Below, one piece after another: positions 32,965 through 44,659 of a stretch of DNA of 64,000 nt. Position numbers and translations under genes: made by a program. Position 1 is the first letter of the stretch. Every line of letters starts with the position of its first letter. This DNA is from Rhodamnia argentea (Eukaryota > Streptophyta > Magnoliopsida > Myrtales > Myrtaceae), in assembly GCF_020921035.1 (NCBI RefSeq), contig NC_063152.1:31681903-31745902 (forward strand), given 5' to 3'. The notes beneath the pieces were generated by a model, which saw only the letters and a list, made by a program, of their open reading frames with translations, made no database searches and was not told the origin of the DNA.

Positions 32965-33535
32965 CAAGGAAAATTGTCCAAAAAATTCTAAGCATGTTGT
33001 ACCGTTTTCAAAATTTTTTTGGTTGAATAAATTTTTCCAATTCAGTCCTACATATTTTCACTTTTTGCCAAATGAGTCAATTCAGTAAATTTTGATCGGA
33101 AATCGCTGACGTGGATCGACATAGTCAATTTTTTTAATATTTATTAAATTTTATCTCTTTTCTACTCTTTTCCTTCTCTTTTCTTCTTAAATGTGGCCGG
33201 CGATGGTCGTAGGTTCCTCGCCAGCCACGCGAGGCGTACTTGCCCAAATTTGAGAGAGGCCATGGCAAGGCTAGCCTTATGGTAAAGGGGAAAAAATGAA
33301 GGAAAAGAAATAAAAAATGTTATAAATAAAAAAAATTATCTGCGCCAAAGCTAGCCATATCACGTAGAATGGTCACATTCACGTCAGCGATTTCCTACCA
33401 AAATTGACTAGATGTATTCAATTGACAAAACGTAAAAAAAATTTTAGGACTCCATCATCACAATTAAAAAATGTAGGACTAAATTGAGAAAAGTGTAATA
33501 AATTTAATATTTTTTTCCGACAATTTTTCCGATTT
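32965..33535. repeat. Foldback repeat FB, copy 16
   Basis: Core AATGTGGCCGGCGATGGTCG; ends about 255 bp before thaumatin gene 2. Confidence 0.7.
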
Positions 33536-33789
33536 ATCCGCGTGCCATCAATATTTGCTTGACGGGTACCGCGTTAAAGTGGGCCATAAAGTTCCCCAAT
33601 TTCTCCATGGAAATCTCTGACGCAAGAGACTTCTGCAGCCCCCTTACGTTAGTGCAAGTCAAGGTCCTCAAAGACCGGCACAACCCATTAGTCATCCCTC
33701 CTTACCATTTCAATTCCATTATTTGTAAAGAGCCTTTGGCAACGAGCTCAAGCACCAAACTTGAATTCTGAAATTAGTATCACAACAAT

Positions 33790-34476
33790 ATGAGGTTCCT
33801 CACGATTGTCTCCATCCCCACTTTCTTCTTCCTGCTGATTAGCTGCTCCGCCCTCGCTCGGGCCGCTAGGTTTGACATCACCAACAATTGCCCTTACACT
33901 GTGTGGGCCGCCGCCATCCCAGGAGGCGGGCGGCAGCTCAAGCGAGGCCAGACGTGGCCCCTTGACGTCGTCGCCGCCGCCGGCACGACGGCCTCGCGGA
34001 TCTGGGCCCGCACCAACTGCCACTTCGATGGTGCCGGTAGGGGTAGCTGTGAGACCGGCGACTGCAGCGGGCTCCTCCAGTGCCAGGCCTACGGGAAGAG
34101 CCCGAACACGATGGTCGAGTTCGCTCTAAACCAGGTCATGAACATGGACTTCTTCGACATGTCGCTCGTCGAAGGGTTCAACATCCCGATAGAGTTCAGC
34201 TCGACCTCTGGCGGGTGCAACCGGGTGATCAAGTGCACGGCCGACATCGTCGGGCAATGCCCGGCCGCACTGAAGGTCCCCGGCGGGTGCAACGGGCCGT
34301 GCCTAGTTTTCAAGACGGATGAGTATTGTTGCAATTCGGGTAGCTGCGGGCCCACCGATTACTCCAGGTACTTCAAACAAAGATGTCCGGATGCTTATAG
34401 TTACCCCATGGATGATGCCACCAGTGTTTTCACTTGCCCCGGGGGGACAAATTATAAGGTTGTCTTCTGTCCTTGA
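33790..34476 (+). CDS. Thaumatin-like / osmotin-like PR-5 protein, copy 2
   Basis: 228 residues, one exon, close paralogue of the 26.8 kb gene. Same signal peptide with small changes, mature start [15 protein letters not shown], 16 cysteines, ending YKVVFCP. Differences cluster in the surface loop after GGG ([20 protein letters not shown], two residues longer and more basic) and around the cleft ([19 protein letters not shown]). SLVEGFN again has E where tobacco osmotin has D. C-terminal 80 residues are almost identical to copy 1, which suggests recent duplication or gene conversion. The presumed TATA box is TATTTGTAAA (33,720-33,729), weaker than in copy 1. Confidence 0.95.
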   Translation: MRFLTIVSIPTFFFLLISCSALARAARFDITNNCPYTVWAAAIPGGGRQLKRGQTWPLDVVAAAGTTASRIWARTNCHFDGAGRGSCETGDCSGLLQCQAYGKSPNTMVEFALNQVMNMDFFDMSLVEGFNIPIEFSSTSGGCNRVIKCTADIVGQCPAALKVPGGCNGPCLVFKTDEYCCNSGSCGPTDYSRYFKQRCPDAYSYPMDDATSVFTCPGGTNYKVVFCP

Positions 34477-34542
34477 AGACATGACTAAGTAAGCAGTTCA
34501 TCCTTCCACGATGAGCGAAGTTCCAAGACGATTTATGTTAGA

Positions 34543-34690
34543 TCCATTCTATGCTAACGAAGCGGCGTGTACAACTACTAATGTCATTTGAGTAGAACGC
34601 GGTGATTTGAACTCGGGATCTACTGCATTCATACTAAGTGCTGAATCATTTGGACTGCGTCTGGCCGTCGGGACAAGTATTTGGCCCATT
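34543..34690 (-). mobile_element. SINE-like element downstream of thaumatin gene 2
   Basis: Counterpart of 27,617-27,765; B-box-like GAGTTCAAATCACC on the minus strand. Confidence 0.45.
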
Positions 34691-35319
34691 TGGGTGCTAT
34701 GAGATAAAAACTAAACAATGATTCGAAATTGGGCAAGCGAGAAATGTCTTACATTGGAAAAACAAAATGAAATGGCGAAATCAAAACCTCGGTTTCCTTT
34801 TTCATTTTCCTGGACTTATTTGAACTTACCCCGTCCGAGATACGTCACCAAATGCTTGATAGGATAACATCTCTTGTCTGTGTCACCGAACGCGCCCTCC
34901 GGTCCTTTAACATAATTTGGAGAGCGCATGTCTGTTTTAACTTGTATAAATCCATGCCTTCCCCTTGCGAAAGTCGGTTCCAAACTACCTATGAAAAGAA
35001 AATTTCTGGTGTTTTTAGGTTCTTTATTCAAATTTAGGAATTTTCCCAAGTCGTTTGAAATTAAATGTCTAAAAGCGTGTGGGAAAAATAATAAGAGGAC
35101 CGCAACCATGGACACGGTCATTATCATAAGCCTGTACATGGGTTGTGTTTGATTTTGGGGAATAAGTTGAGACCAGTACAGTAAAGTTTCCAGGAATTCC
35201 TGCACTTGTTGCTCAAGTTATTATCAACTTTGACATTTTCTCCTTCGATCAATCATTCGTCAAAGAGTTTAGAGGGAAGCCACAAATCTAGCGGTGAACT
35301 TCGAGCGGACGATGAAGAA

Positions 35320-36200
35320 AATTACCGAAAAAGTCTTATATTTATTGTAATTGTATCAATTCAGTCCTATTTTTTTAATCAATTGAGTCCTAAACCTTTT
35401 ACATTTATGCTAATTCAATCCATCCGATTAATTTTGGCCGAAAAAAGCTAATGTGGATGCCGGTCGTCCTATGTGACGAGATCAGCACTAACGTGAACTC
35501 ACAATTTTTTGAATTTTTTATTCTTCCTTTTATTGTTTTTTTTTTCCTCCCTTCTTCCTCTAGTCGGCGACCGGCCAAAGGCGAGGGCCGGCGAGGTCGA
35601 CCTTGCTGTCGGCGCCAGCCGCCCCATGTATAATGGCCGGCGTCACGTCATCGTTTTTGGATCAAAATAGACCGAACGGACTGAATTAATAAAAATGAAA
35701 AATGTTTAAAACTCCATTGGCAAAAAAGAAAAAGAAAGATATTATGACTGGGGAAAAGTACATTAGAAGTACCATAACTTTTGTACGGCGTTCACTTGAG
35801 TGCCATAACTTTCAAAACGTTCACTTAAGTGCCATAACTTTTAAAAATCGTTCACTTAGGTGCTACGTCGGAGTAAAATCGTTCACTTGAGTGCTACAGT
35901 AACTTTTCCGGCGTGCCACGTTATCTTTCCGGCGTGCCACGTCGGCTTTCCGGCGTCTACAGTAACTTTTCCGGCGTGCTACGGTAACTTTTCCGGTTGC
36001 CACATCAGCTTTTCCGGCTGCCACGTCAACATGGCACTCAAGTGAACGATTTTTAAAAGTCATGGCACTTAAGTGAACGTTTTGAAAGTTATGGCACTCA
36101 AGTGAACGCCGTACAAAAGTTATGACACTTCTAATGTACTTTTCCCTTATGACTGAATTTGCATAACTGCAACAAATTTAGGATTTTTTTTTTATAGTTT
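35320..36200. repeat. Foldback repeat FB, copy 17, interrupted by a MITE
   Basis: Left arm and core (GTCGGCGACCGGCCAAAGGCGAGGG at about 35,563) at 35,320-35,741; the right arm resumes at 36,156 (GACTGAATTTGCATAACTGC). Confidence 0.65.
35751..36146. mobile_element. Mutator-type MITE, 396 bp, with ~110-bp inverted repeats
   Basis: Exact 9-bp duplication TTATGACTG (35,742-35,750 and 36,147-36,155). Termini GGGAAAAGTACATTAGAAGT inverted at both ends; the arms consist of CACTTGAGTGCCATAACTTT units. The centre repeats CTTTTCCGGCGTGCCACGT about six times with variation. No coding capacity. Confidence 0.85.
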
Positions 36201-36794
36201 TCCCTTGAGGGACGAGCACACCAGTTCACTAAAGTTTTTGTACTCTATGCTTCGTCTCTATTGCGCTGCTTTACTATTGAATAGTGAGTGTCGTGAAAAA
36301 CTCAGAGCGGCTCCAGACTAGCCTATGGTCGAAGGACCTGGGACAAGCCCGGCATGTCCTTCCAACAAATGGAAGGATTAGGACAACATTTTCCGGTGCA
36401 AGGATGGGCTGGCTTGAGAAAACCGGTTGAAGGGATCAAATGGGTTTGGATAGGCTTGGGCTTTGTGCCTATTTTCAGTTATATATATTATACTCGTATG
36501 AGATATCATTGTAACGAGTAATTGTGGTTGTAAACTTAAAATCATAGTGGAATCTCTTTGCATGCTGTAGCCCTATTATGGGGTAAACTAGGGTAAAACT
36601 CGTGTATACTCCTTTTTTTTTTTTTTTCTATTTTCTGTGTGATTGTTCTGATTCGGTTTAGAATATAACCCATCACCTTTTGTTTGAATTGTTATAAACC
36701 TATTGACACAATAAATAAAGACAGTCAACTTGGGCAGAAAGAGCGAGTGATGTATAGTAGAGGCATGATTTACCAAGTGTTGATGACCGTTGGC
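36201..36794. other. Spacer without recognised features
   Basis: Short frames only; no repeat arms, no gene seen. Confidence 0.5.
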
Positions 36795-37110
36795 GGGATA
36801 GCCCAATTTGACACATTTTATTGAAAATGTCCATGTCGGCGCCAGCTCTATCACATAGGACTGTCGTCCACGTTAGCAATTTTCGGCCTAAATTAGCCGA
36901 ATGGACTTGTTGACACTTTATTTTGGCGGTTCGAAATGGATTTTTTTTGTTAAATCCCCTTTTCTATCAGTGCAGAGGAAAAATAGGATGCGACATGACA
37001 CAATTGGTATCAATATGACATGATTTAAAACTAAATTGGTCCAATCAAAATGTTTAAAACTGAATTGGTACTAATACAATAGGTTTATGACCTTTTTAGT
37101 ATTTTTCCCC
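36795..37110. repeat. Foldback repeat FB, copy 18 (right half, split)
   Basis: Right-half motifs TGTCCATGTCGGCGCCAGC and TTTAAAACTGAATTGGTAC, with about 100 bp of foreign sequence (about 36,908-37,015) inserted. Confidence 0.5.
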
Positions 37111-37404
37111 ACAAGCCACGGTTGGATGCTCTTCATTTAAATTAGTAATTTTCTAAGTAAAATGAGTTTGTTAGATTGAAAATATTCCTTCTTATTCTCC
37201 GTATGTTCACTTGCAAAGGGAATATTTTCTCCCAAAACCTATGTGCTCAGAAAATAAAACAAAAACAAATAATGTCGGGTATACTAAGATCAATTCAATA
37301 AATCACTATACGAAGTAATAAAACAGATTCTGACAAAAAAAAAATAAATAAATAATGAAACAAATCATTTAATAATAGCACTTTTTAAAGAAATAAATCA
37401 TATT

Positions 37405-37572
37405 TGTTATGGCCTTATCACTTAAGATATGATGAGCCTAAAGTCCGAGCCGACCAACATATTCGGTTAAACCATATTCACTCAAAAGCTTAGGATAATG
37501 AGTTATGGGCCAATTTGAATATATTAATTGCTCTGTATCATATTAATTCTTTGATGTGAGACTTTTCTAACA
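37405..37572. mobile_element. Possible small solo LTR (TRIM/copia-like), 168 bp
   Basis: Starts TGTTATGGCC and ends TTTCTAACA (TGTTA...TAACA) and includes TTTGATGTGAGACTTTTCTAACA, a phrase common near plant LTR ends. I see no convincing target duplication, so this is tentative. Confidence 0.3.
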
Positions 37573-37674
37573 TTACTCACATGTACATCTTCATACCTAC
37601 CGTTATTATAATATTTTAATGCAATCAGTCCAACGCATCTAGACCGTTGGATCTCGTGGGCCTCATATAGGATC

Positions 37675-37906
37675 CACGTGCACCTTAGCAAAATTTGGCA
37701 CTCCCTGAATGGAACGTGCTTGCCAGCGTGGCAAAAGCGCGAGCCCCGTGCCTCCCACGTGGACGGCCTTTCATTTTGCGCCGCAAGACAATAAAGAAGT
37801 CAACCGCGTCTCCGCCTCCTCCTTTCTCGGCTAGACGGCCGGCCTTTTGTCCGATCCGGTTCGTATCCAGACCGGTTCTTCTCGTGAACACCCTCCCATA
37901 TAAATA
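37675..37906 (+). promoter_or_regulatory. Promoter of the C2-domain gene
   Basis: TATAAATA at 37,899-37,906, 120 bp before the start codon, in the typical CCC-TATAAATA-CCCC context. Two CACGTG G-boxes lie upstream at 37,675-37,680 and 37,756-37,761, suggesting bZIP or bHLH control (inference). Confidence 0.65.
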
Positions 37907-38025
37907 CCCCGGCAAGTCCATTCCTCCGTCCCACGTTTGCTTCATCGTCCTCGTTGTCTGAAAGATCCCTGAAACACAAAAGGGGTCGCATTTGCTCTGT
38001 CCGTCCGCCTAGTCCGGAAACGAAA

Positions 38026-40295
38026 ATGCCTCAGGGAAAGCTTGAAGTTCTCCTCGTGGGCGCCAAGGGCCTCGAGAACACAGATTTTCTCAGTACGTTC
38101 TTGGCGCCTTTCGTCTCTTCCTTTGTAATTGTTAGATGAATTGTCGGGGTATATCCTTTCTTTTGCGTGCTTTTGTCAAAAGGGTCCGTCACGTTCGTCG
38201 CGTTTCTGTGTTGCGAAATCTGAATCTCGATTCATCAGGATCGTAGATTGGTATGGGTTTGGATCTTAGAACAAACGATGTGAAGGTGGGGAATTTTTCA
38301 TCCACGATGGAATGGAAATGCCAGCCGCGGAGTTGATTCGCAGTATTTCCTAAGATCTTGGTGGAATATGGTGATTTTGAGATGATTCTGATCATTTTGT
38401 AGCTGAGACGGGCTGTTACCGTTCTGTTTCTTTCAGTAGATCCATGTGACATTTGTCTTGGCTATTATCTGCTGTGATCCAATGATCGGTGACTGATTGT
38501 CATCATCATCATAATGTTATGCTCTTAAGGGCCACAGAATTTCCTTGATATACCCCTCATTTCCTCCACATCAATTAGAATTTATCGCAGAGGCAGGTAG
38601 TGCGAGTAACACGCCACATCGTATTTGGCTTGAATTGTGAAAATGCAATTACCTGCTAGATCTATCTATACATACTGATAAAATTGCCTGAATCCAAAAC
38701 TTCGAGGAAGTATGTGAAACTGAGGAGGTGTAGGACATTGATTCACAGACTGAGAAAATTAATTCTGTTGTCTCTCTTTTTTCTCGAGTTTTGATGATTG
38801 GTTATTGAATATTTGCAAACACTGTTCAAGGGGTGCCCCATTCAGTTAACGTGGTCCCTTTATAGGAAAATTATTGCAAATTCAGGTTATATCCTGCATA
38901 GACTTTGCTGTTCTAACAATATGTATTCCGGGTTTTTAATTTCTTTTGATCTGTAAATGCACAGGTAACATGGACCCCTATGTCATCATTACATGCCGGA
39001 CTCAGGAGAAGAAAAGCAGTGTTGCATCAGGTTGGCACTGTTTAGATTCATCATATTGTTTGCTTGAGTTTGATTGCTAATTGTAGAAAAACCAAATTGC
39101 ATATGATCTGTAAAGCGTTGGCAGTTCATATCTGCTCGAAGTTTAGGACCGTATATGCAATGGCATTGGACATTTAAATGGGCGTCGTCCTGGTTGATGC
39201 CTGATAAATGTGCATCCTAAGACATATATCTCATAAACTTTTCTGTAATGGATAATGCAGGAAAAGGGACCGACCCAGAGTGGAACGAGACTTTCCTATT
39301 CACAGTATCACATGGAGTTTCAGAGCTCAAATTGAAATTAATGGACAGTGACAACTTTTCGTCAGATGATTTTGTAGGCGAAGTAACGTGAGTATTTTGA
39401 ACCATCCAGCATATATTAATCCTGATTTCTTGGTTTTTTTCCCCAATCAGTCTGAGCAGTGTTGATTTTCCTCTGCTACAACTCTTTGCTCAAGCTGAAT
39501 GTCTAGATGTTCTGCTAATAAATAACCAAAGAAATAAGTTATTGTTGATTGACCACAACATGCAGTTATGTGGAACAGTTACTGATGTTCCTGCAAGTTT
39601 CTAGTAGAATTTCCAATTAACTTATACAGGCATCACACACATGTGTCAATTGATTTGTATCATAATTCAATTGATCAGAATTGGGGGATGACTAATCATT
39701 CTAGAGACATAAAGAACCAAGATTTTTAACACCAAAAGGAAAAGAAATAGCAAGTTTGAGATTAGAACTTGCGGCCTCAACTCATTCAAAGTGGTAGAAC
39801 AATCTTTTTTCATTTTGTTTTTGAGATGCAAGAAGTGACTTCCACATTTGGCTTTTTGGGTCCTTGCAGGATTCCTTTGGATCCGGTGTTCGAGGAAGGT
39901 AATGTTCCCCCGACATCATACAATGTGGTCAAGGATGAAGAATACTGTGGAGAGATCAGAATCGGTCTCACCTTTACTCCTGAGGTAATTCTCTGCTATC
40001 AACCTCTCTGTCCGAATTTATTTTGTCAGGGAACACAAGAATGGTACAAAAGAGTGCTATAGCAACGAGTGCCTATCAAATATTATGTGGACTTTGATGC
40101 TGATCGTAGTCCTGTCTTTGATCGTACTTGATGATTGTGATGGTGCTAACCTCTTGATTCAATGGAAAGAAGATTGAATTTGACTAGCTTATTTTACGTA
40201 CGTTCACTCTTGGCCCTTCATCACAGGAAAGCAATGAGCGAGAATTTCAGCCAGAGGAAAGCTATGGCGGATGGAAAGAGTCTTCATTCAACTGA
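38026..40295 (+). CDS. Small C2-domain protein, elicitor-responsive protein 3 (ERG3) type
   Basis: Exons 38,026-38,092, 38,965-39,030, 39,261-39,387, 39,870-39,984 and 40,227-40,295; all introns GT-AG; 147 residues. Almost the whole protein is one calcium/phospholipid-binding C2 domain: MPQGKLEVLLVGAKGLENTD, then MDPYVIITCRTQEKKSS, KGTDPEWNETFLFTV, LKLMDSDNFSSDDFVGEV. The aspartates of both calcium loops are present (DFLSNMDPY and DSDNFSSDD). The tail ends ESYGGWKESSFN, characteristic of ERG3-like proteins. Family members bind phospholipids in a calcium-dependent way and are induced by fungal elicitors in rice. The gene appears intact, with its own TATA box. Confidence 0.92.
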
Positions 40296-41209
40296 ACAGA
40301 GTCCCGGTCTTGGACTTGCTTTGAAATTTCTGCCATTTGATGCATCCCAAATGGCAAAGAACAATGTAATTCCCGTCTCTACTCTCTTTCCATTTTGTGG
40401 ATAGTAATGGAGTTTGAGCGGATGCATTTTAATTTTCGATGCTACAGATTGGGATCTTTTATTGTCTGATGTCTGATGAAGCGCCTCGAACTAGCGTGGT
40501 TGTGTTTTTTAGAATCTTCGTTTCTGCTTTGCCCTGCATTTACCACATTGTGCTCCCGCCCGCGTGTATTTTAGGGTTCTGTAGCTTGTTTCTATTGAAG
40601 TGGTTCAAGGGAGAGAAAGAATGAGGGAGACAAGTGACTAAAAACAGGGATGGAAACCAGGATGTATTTGAAGAAGCTGGTAAAAAAGGTAACCTTTAAC
40701 AAAAATGCTTGTTCGGACATCGTGTTTGCGAAGCGCTAATGTTGCAACAAACAATGGTTGTTTTGCATAATTTGTCTTGAAATAGGTATCAACGGGGACA
40801 AACCATAGAAGCGCGAATGAATGAGTTGTAGTATAGATAAACAACACGGCCGTAAGGCCTGTGATGCTTCTGGTTGTGTCATTTGTGCAATGCATGAACA
40901 GAAGGGAGATATGAAAAATGAAATAGAATAGTTGATTTTTGGAGATAAGGAATGGCATGAACTTATATATTGCGAGTTTAATCGGGCGAACGGTCGCGAA
41001 CATGGTTCTGATGATAGATTTCGACATTGAACTTGACGTGGATCGGGCAAATCCAATCTGAGAGATGGTAGATAAGAGTGCAAATCTGGTTTATATCGCG
41101 AGGACCACCATATCCTTCGCATTAATGAAAGAGAAAGAATGCGTGATGTTAATGGCTCAAGACTGCTTATCTCCATCCGTGCCCGATTAAAGAAAACAGG
41201 TAATTTGGG
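40296..41209. other. 3' region of C2 gene and unassigned spacer
   Basis: No further gene. A plus-strand stretch at 41,118-41,205 (INERERMRDVN) looks superficially like a bHLH basic region but has no partner helix. Confidence 0.45.
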
Positions 41210-41780
41210 AAAAACTGTCAAATTTTTTTTAAACCTATTGCACTTTTGTCAATTTAGTTCTAAACCTTTTATTAATGCCAATTTAATCCTAAACTATTTC
41301 ATGTTTTACAAATTGAGTCAATCTGGCCAATATTGGTTGACATTACTGATGTGAATGTCGGACATTTTATTTGACACGATCGATGCTGATGTGAACAAGT
41401 AAAGAAGATCTAGGCTCGATTTCGTCGGTGGCCGGTGGGACCGAGCTTCGCCATAGGCTGGCAAGGTCAACCTCGTTGTCGCTCTCCTTTGGTTGATCGT
41501 CGAGGCCCGACGATCGGCCAAAGGAAGAAAGAAAAAGAAAAAAATTAATAAAGAAATTAGAAAAAAATTAGAATACCATAAAAAATTGTCCTACGCTAGC
41601 ATCGGCAGTTCCACATAGGACAATTGATATTCAAGTCGGTGATTTCTGGCCAATATTGATTGAATAGACTCAATTGAAAAAACGTGAAAAAGTTTAGGAC
41701 TCAATTGATATAGTTAAAAAAGTTTAGGACTGAATTGAAAAAATGTAATAATTTTAGGAATTTTTGCACAATTTCCCTTA
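41210..41780. repeat. Foldback repeat FB, copy 19
   Basis: Both arms clear (AATTTAGTTCTAAACCTTTT at 41,250; AGTTTAGGACTGAATTG at 41,720). Core CGGTGGCCGGTGGGACCG is unusually divergent. Confidence 0.7.
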
Positions 41781-42429
41781 TCATTTGTCATGGACTTGTT
41801 GAGAATGATCCTGGCCTACATTAGATGTAGAAGGTGCCATCAACAGGATCATCGTGGAAAGAAACAAGAAAAGACCAATCAAAGCTACTTGACCAAGGTC
41901 GATCCGATTAGCTTAGTAGAGCCACCAATTACAGGGTCGACACTCTCCTGTTTCGATGTTGTTGCCCCTTTGAACTTGAACACTTTGTTCAATAAAGCAA
42001 TAGGGGTAAGGAGTAACATGATCCAATAGTCGAAACACTGCAAACACCTATGATGTATGAGCTCTCAAAAAATGGATCTAAAATCTGCAACTGTGCTTTG
42101 TGCTGATTCCTCTCTGTCTAATTGCTCCATTTATAGGAAGCGCGGACGACCGATCTGAATCGAATAGTGAAATATGATTCGAGACGGCTGTTTCGGATCG
42201 TGTTTTCGGGTTGATCCTTATTTTTTTTTTCCACACCTCTACGGATCATACAGCCAGATATTTACCTTAAGCTATTCTCTGGCACATTTAAGTCTATGCC
42301 AATCTCTTCATTTTCTCAAGCTAGTGCTCTCTCTCTTCTAGAAGTAGAATGATGTAAAGAGTCAAAAATCTCGCCTCTTCTTACTAGAAAATCCATCAAT
42401 GACTCCCGCAGCACACGTCAGGTTGATCA
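41781..42429. other. Spacer, possible old element remnant
   Basis: Short plus-strand frame at 41,790-42,029 without similarity; nothing firm. Confidence 0.4.
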
Positions 42430-42950
42430 ATCTCAAGAAAAATTATCAAAAGTCTTCAAACTATTGTAATTGTACCAATCCAATCCTAAACTTATTTTTG
42501 TTTTTTTGCCAATTCCGTCTATTCGGCCAACCTTTAATAATATTTTAATATTTTTTTGAATTATTTTTTTTACTTTCTTCTTTCTTCTTCTTCCAGCAGG
42601 TTGCCGGCCATTGGCGGGGGCGAGCCTTGCTTGACGCCGGCAAGGTCGACCTTGCTGGCGCTAGCGGTGACCGGCGGAAGGAAGAAAAAAAATATAAAAA
42701 AGAAAGAAATGAAAAAAAGAAAAAAAATAATTCAAAAAATATTAAAACATTATTAAAAAAATTTCATGTCCATGCCAGAGTTGGTTGGCGTCCGCGTCGG
42801 CGCCAGCCATTCAAAGTTGGCCGGACGGACTAAATTAGCACAAATGTAAAAGGTTTATAACCGAATTAGCGTAAAAAAAAAAAGATGTATGACTGAATTG
42901 ACAAAATAACAATAGGTTTAGAACTTTTTTTTTTTTGGTAATTCTTCCCT
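42430..42950. repeat. Foldback repeat FB, copy 20
   Basis: Core GGTTGCCGGCCATTGGCGGGGG between TTTCTTCTTC and GGAAGAAAAAAAA tracts. Both arms present, the left one shortened. Confidence 0.7.
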
Positions 42951-43990
42951 ATCCACAGTTCCTTAGTTCTATGTAATAATCTTAAATGAATTTCTGAAAT
43001 CTAGTTAAACATAAAATGTGAAATATAATTGCTCAAGCAAAGCATTCCTTAAAACCCCCTTGTCACATTTTCCCCTTCTTTTCGTCATGGAACGTATGAG
43101 CTGATCAAGTCCTTCCAAATGGCATCTTTTGACCACTATTGAGAGATCAGATCAAAGAGAAAGAAAGCACATTCGATTAGAAAATCATGCGTCAAAGTTC
43201 AAAAAGAGCCAAAAATGATGCAATGTCCTCAGCAATCAATTAGTTGATTATAGGGGTGACTATGGAGGTTCTTTGTCTTGACTTCATTCAATAGATTTGC
43301 TATACTTGTCGCCAAAACAGTGTTAGTCGGTGGCAAAACATAATTTAATGTCTGTTTCTTGGGCTTTAGTGCAACCTAATTATTTGCAAAATTTGTCCTG
43401 AAACTCCCAACTTCTCTTGTTTCTGACCCCACCCAACTTTAAACAGACCCTTTGGTTCTTTCTTTTTGCTTGATGCGGAATTTTCTGATTAGTCCAAGAC
43501 TTAGACATGTACTTCCCAACTAACCCTTTCCCCTCTTGGATTTGTTTTCTATCACCATGGATGTCGATTTTTCCGATTACACCTCTGCTCCGCTGCAGTT
43601 TCTCTTGAATTATGAGCGCCGACCGGTGACCGGAGGCAGGCGTGGTAGTGTTTCCATTTCTTGTGTGAGTGGAATCAAGAATGAACAATTTGTACCAGCA
43701 TCTTCTGCAACCTTACGTGAACAAAGCCTCTACAGTAATGATTCTGTGCAGTCGGAAATTAGTCGGTATAAGAAATCTCGATAATAGCTCGAAAAATATA
43801 TCAAAATTTAGCTCAAAGTGAAAAGTCGCGATATCTCTCGGACTTCGATCAACATATCTTTGTATAGAACAGTGTGTCTACTGTACACCCTTCACGAACT
43901 ACAAGATAGAACAGAAGATCACTATAAACTGCAAAACTTCGCATCGCAAAAGACCAGCTCTTGGAGTCGCAAGATCAAGATGCCGGCCGA
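42951..43990. other. Region downstream of the CLE gene
   Basis: Mostly unique sequence. A plus-strand frame at 43,536-43,784 has no family similarity and lacks a promoter or splice context, so I do not call it. Confidence 0.45.
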
Positions 43991-44266
43991 TCAATTATGC
44001 AGAGGGTTTGGCCCGCCGGGCGTGACTCTCTTCGAAGCACCGAATATCGGGTCATCGCCGTGGTCCCCGTTCGATCCAACAGCGGCTTTATTACCCGAGA
44101 GTTGGAACCGCAACGAGTACTCCGGCCTCCATGAGCGATACTTGAGAGGCTCCTCTCGGCGGTGATCACCCGCAAACCCGTGGATGCGTCGGCAACTGGA
44201 GAGCCGAGAGACGAACAAGAGGGTCATCAAGAAGAGGAATGGCAGCTTCGAGCTATGTGCTCTCAT
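43991..44266 (-). CDS. CLE signalling peptide precursor
   Basis: 91-residue secreted prepropeptide in one exon. Residues 1-25 form a signal peptide (KLPFLFLMTLLFVSRLSSC); a variable basic/acidic middle follows; the protein ends GASKRVTPGGPNPLHN and stops directly. The last 12 residues RVTPGGPNPLHN fit the CLE motif: R1, P4 (hydroxylatable), G6, P7 (hydroxylatable), N8, P9, L10, H11, N12, with the usual basic residue before it. The DPIFG-SKR lead-in resembles the CLE9/10/13 group, which normally has LV at positions 2-3; here they are VT, and position 5 is G. CLE peptides act outside the cell on LRR receptor kinases in meristem, vascular or stomatal development. Placement in a subgroup is inferred. 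Confidence 0.85.
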   Translation of the reverse strand: MRAHSSKLPFLFLMTLLFVSRLSSCRRIHGFAGDHRREEPLKYRSWRPEYSLRFQLSGNKAAVGSNGDHGDDPIFGASKRVTPGGPNPLHN

Positions 44267-44659
44267 GGTTTTGTTTTCAAGCGATGGATCGATGAAAGAA
44301 GATGGAAAGAGAGCGTCGTTTGGCCAGTGATATAATGTGCAAAGCGTCTCGAAAGTGTTTTAATACGGGATCGGGCAAGGCAAAGACACCAGTTTGGTGG
44401 TGTGGAAGTGGAAGCAGCCAAAAGCCCGCAATTGATTCCTTGCGAAATGACGGAAAACACCCCCTCCTATATTGGCGTTTTGAGAAGTCAAAGGCCATTA
44501 CCGTCCTTCCGCCGATGAACTATTAGTTTGTTTAAGCCGAAACGCGGTTGCTCAAGAGATTGTCGTCGTTGACTTCACATTATAAGATCAAGTTGAGTCA
44601 GTCTGTATTTCCGGCAGTGGAAATTAGTGGCGGTGAAGACTTGGGATTCGTCGTGAGAA

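Larger units (their letters stand above)
31240..33539. repeat. Third, shorter copy of the thaumatin spacer
   Basis: Direct-orientation relative of 8,330-10,573 plus 20,779-21,580: CAATCAAATTAGAACGGATC (31,255), GGGTCTAGAATCCGAATATCC (31,471), GAGTATTAATCGGTC (31,680), GGCATCGTATTGGACTGAG (32,741), GGTCACGGACACGAC (32,856). It lacks about 550 bp equivalent to 8,680-9,230 and has the empty site of the solo LTR. Confidence 0.75.

Noticed and set aside
41118-41205. bHLH basic-region look-alike INERERMRDVN
   Set aside because: No helix-loop-helix sequence follows in any frame and no gene structure is present.
43536-43784. 82-codon plus-strand frame MDLFSITMDVDFSDYTSAPL
   Set aside because: Unsupported by promoter, splice signals or recognisable domain; could not be distinguished from chance.
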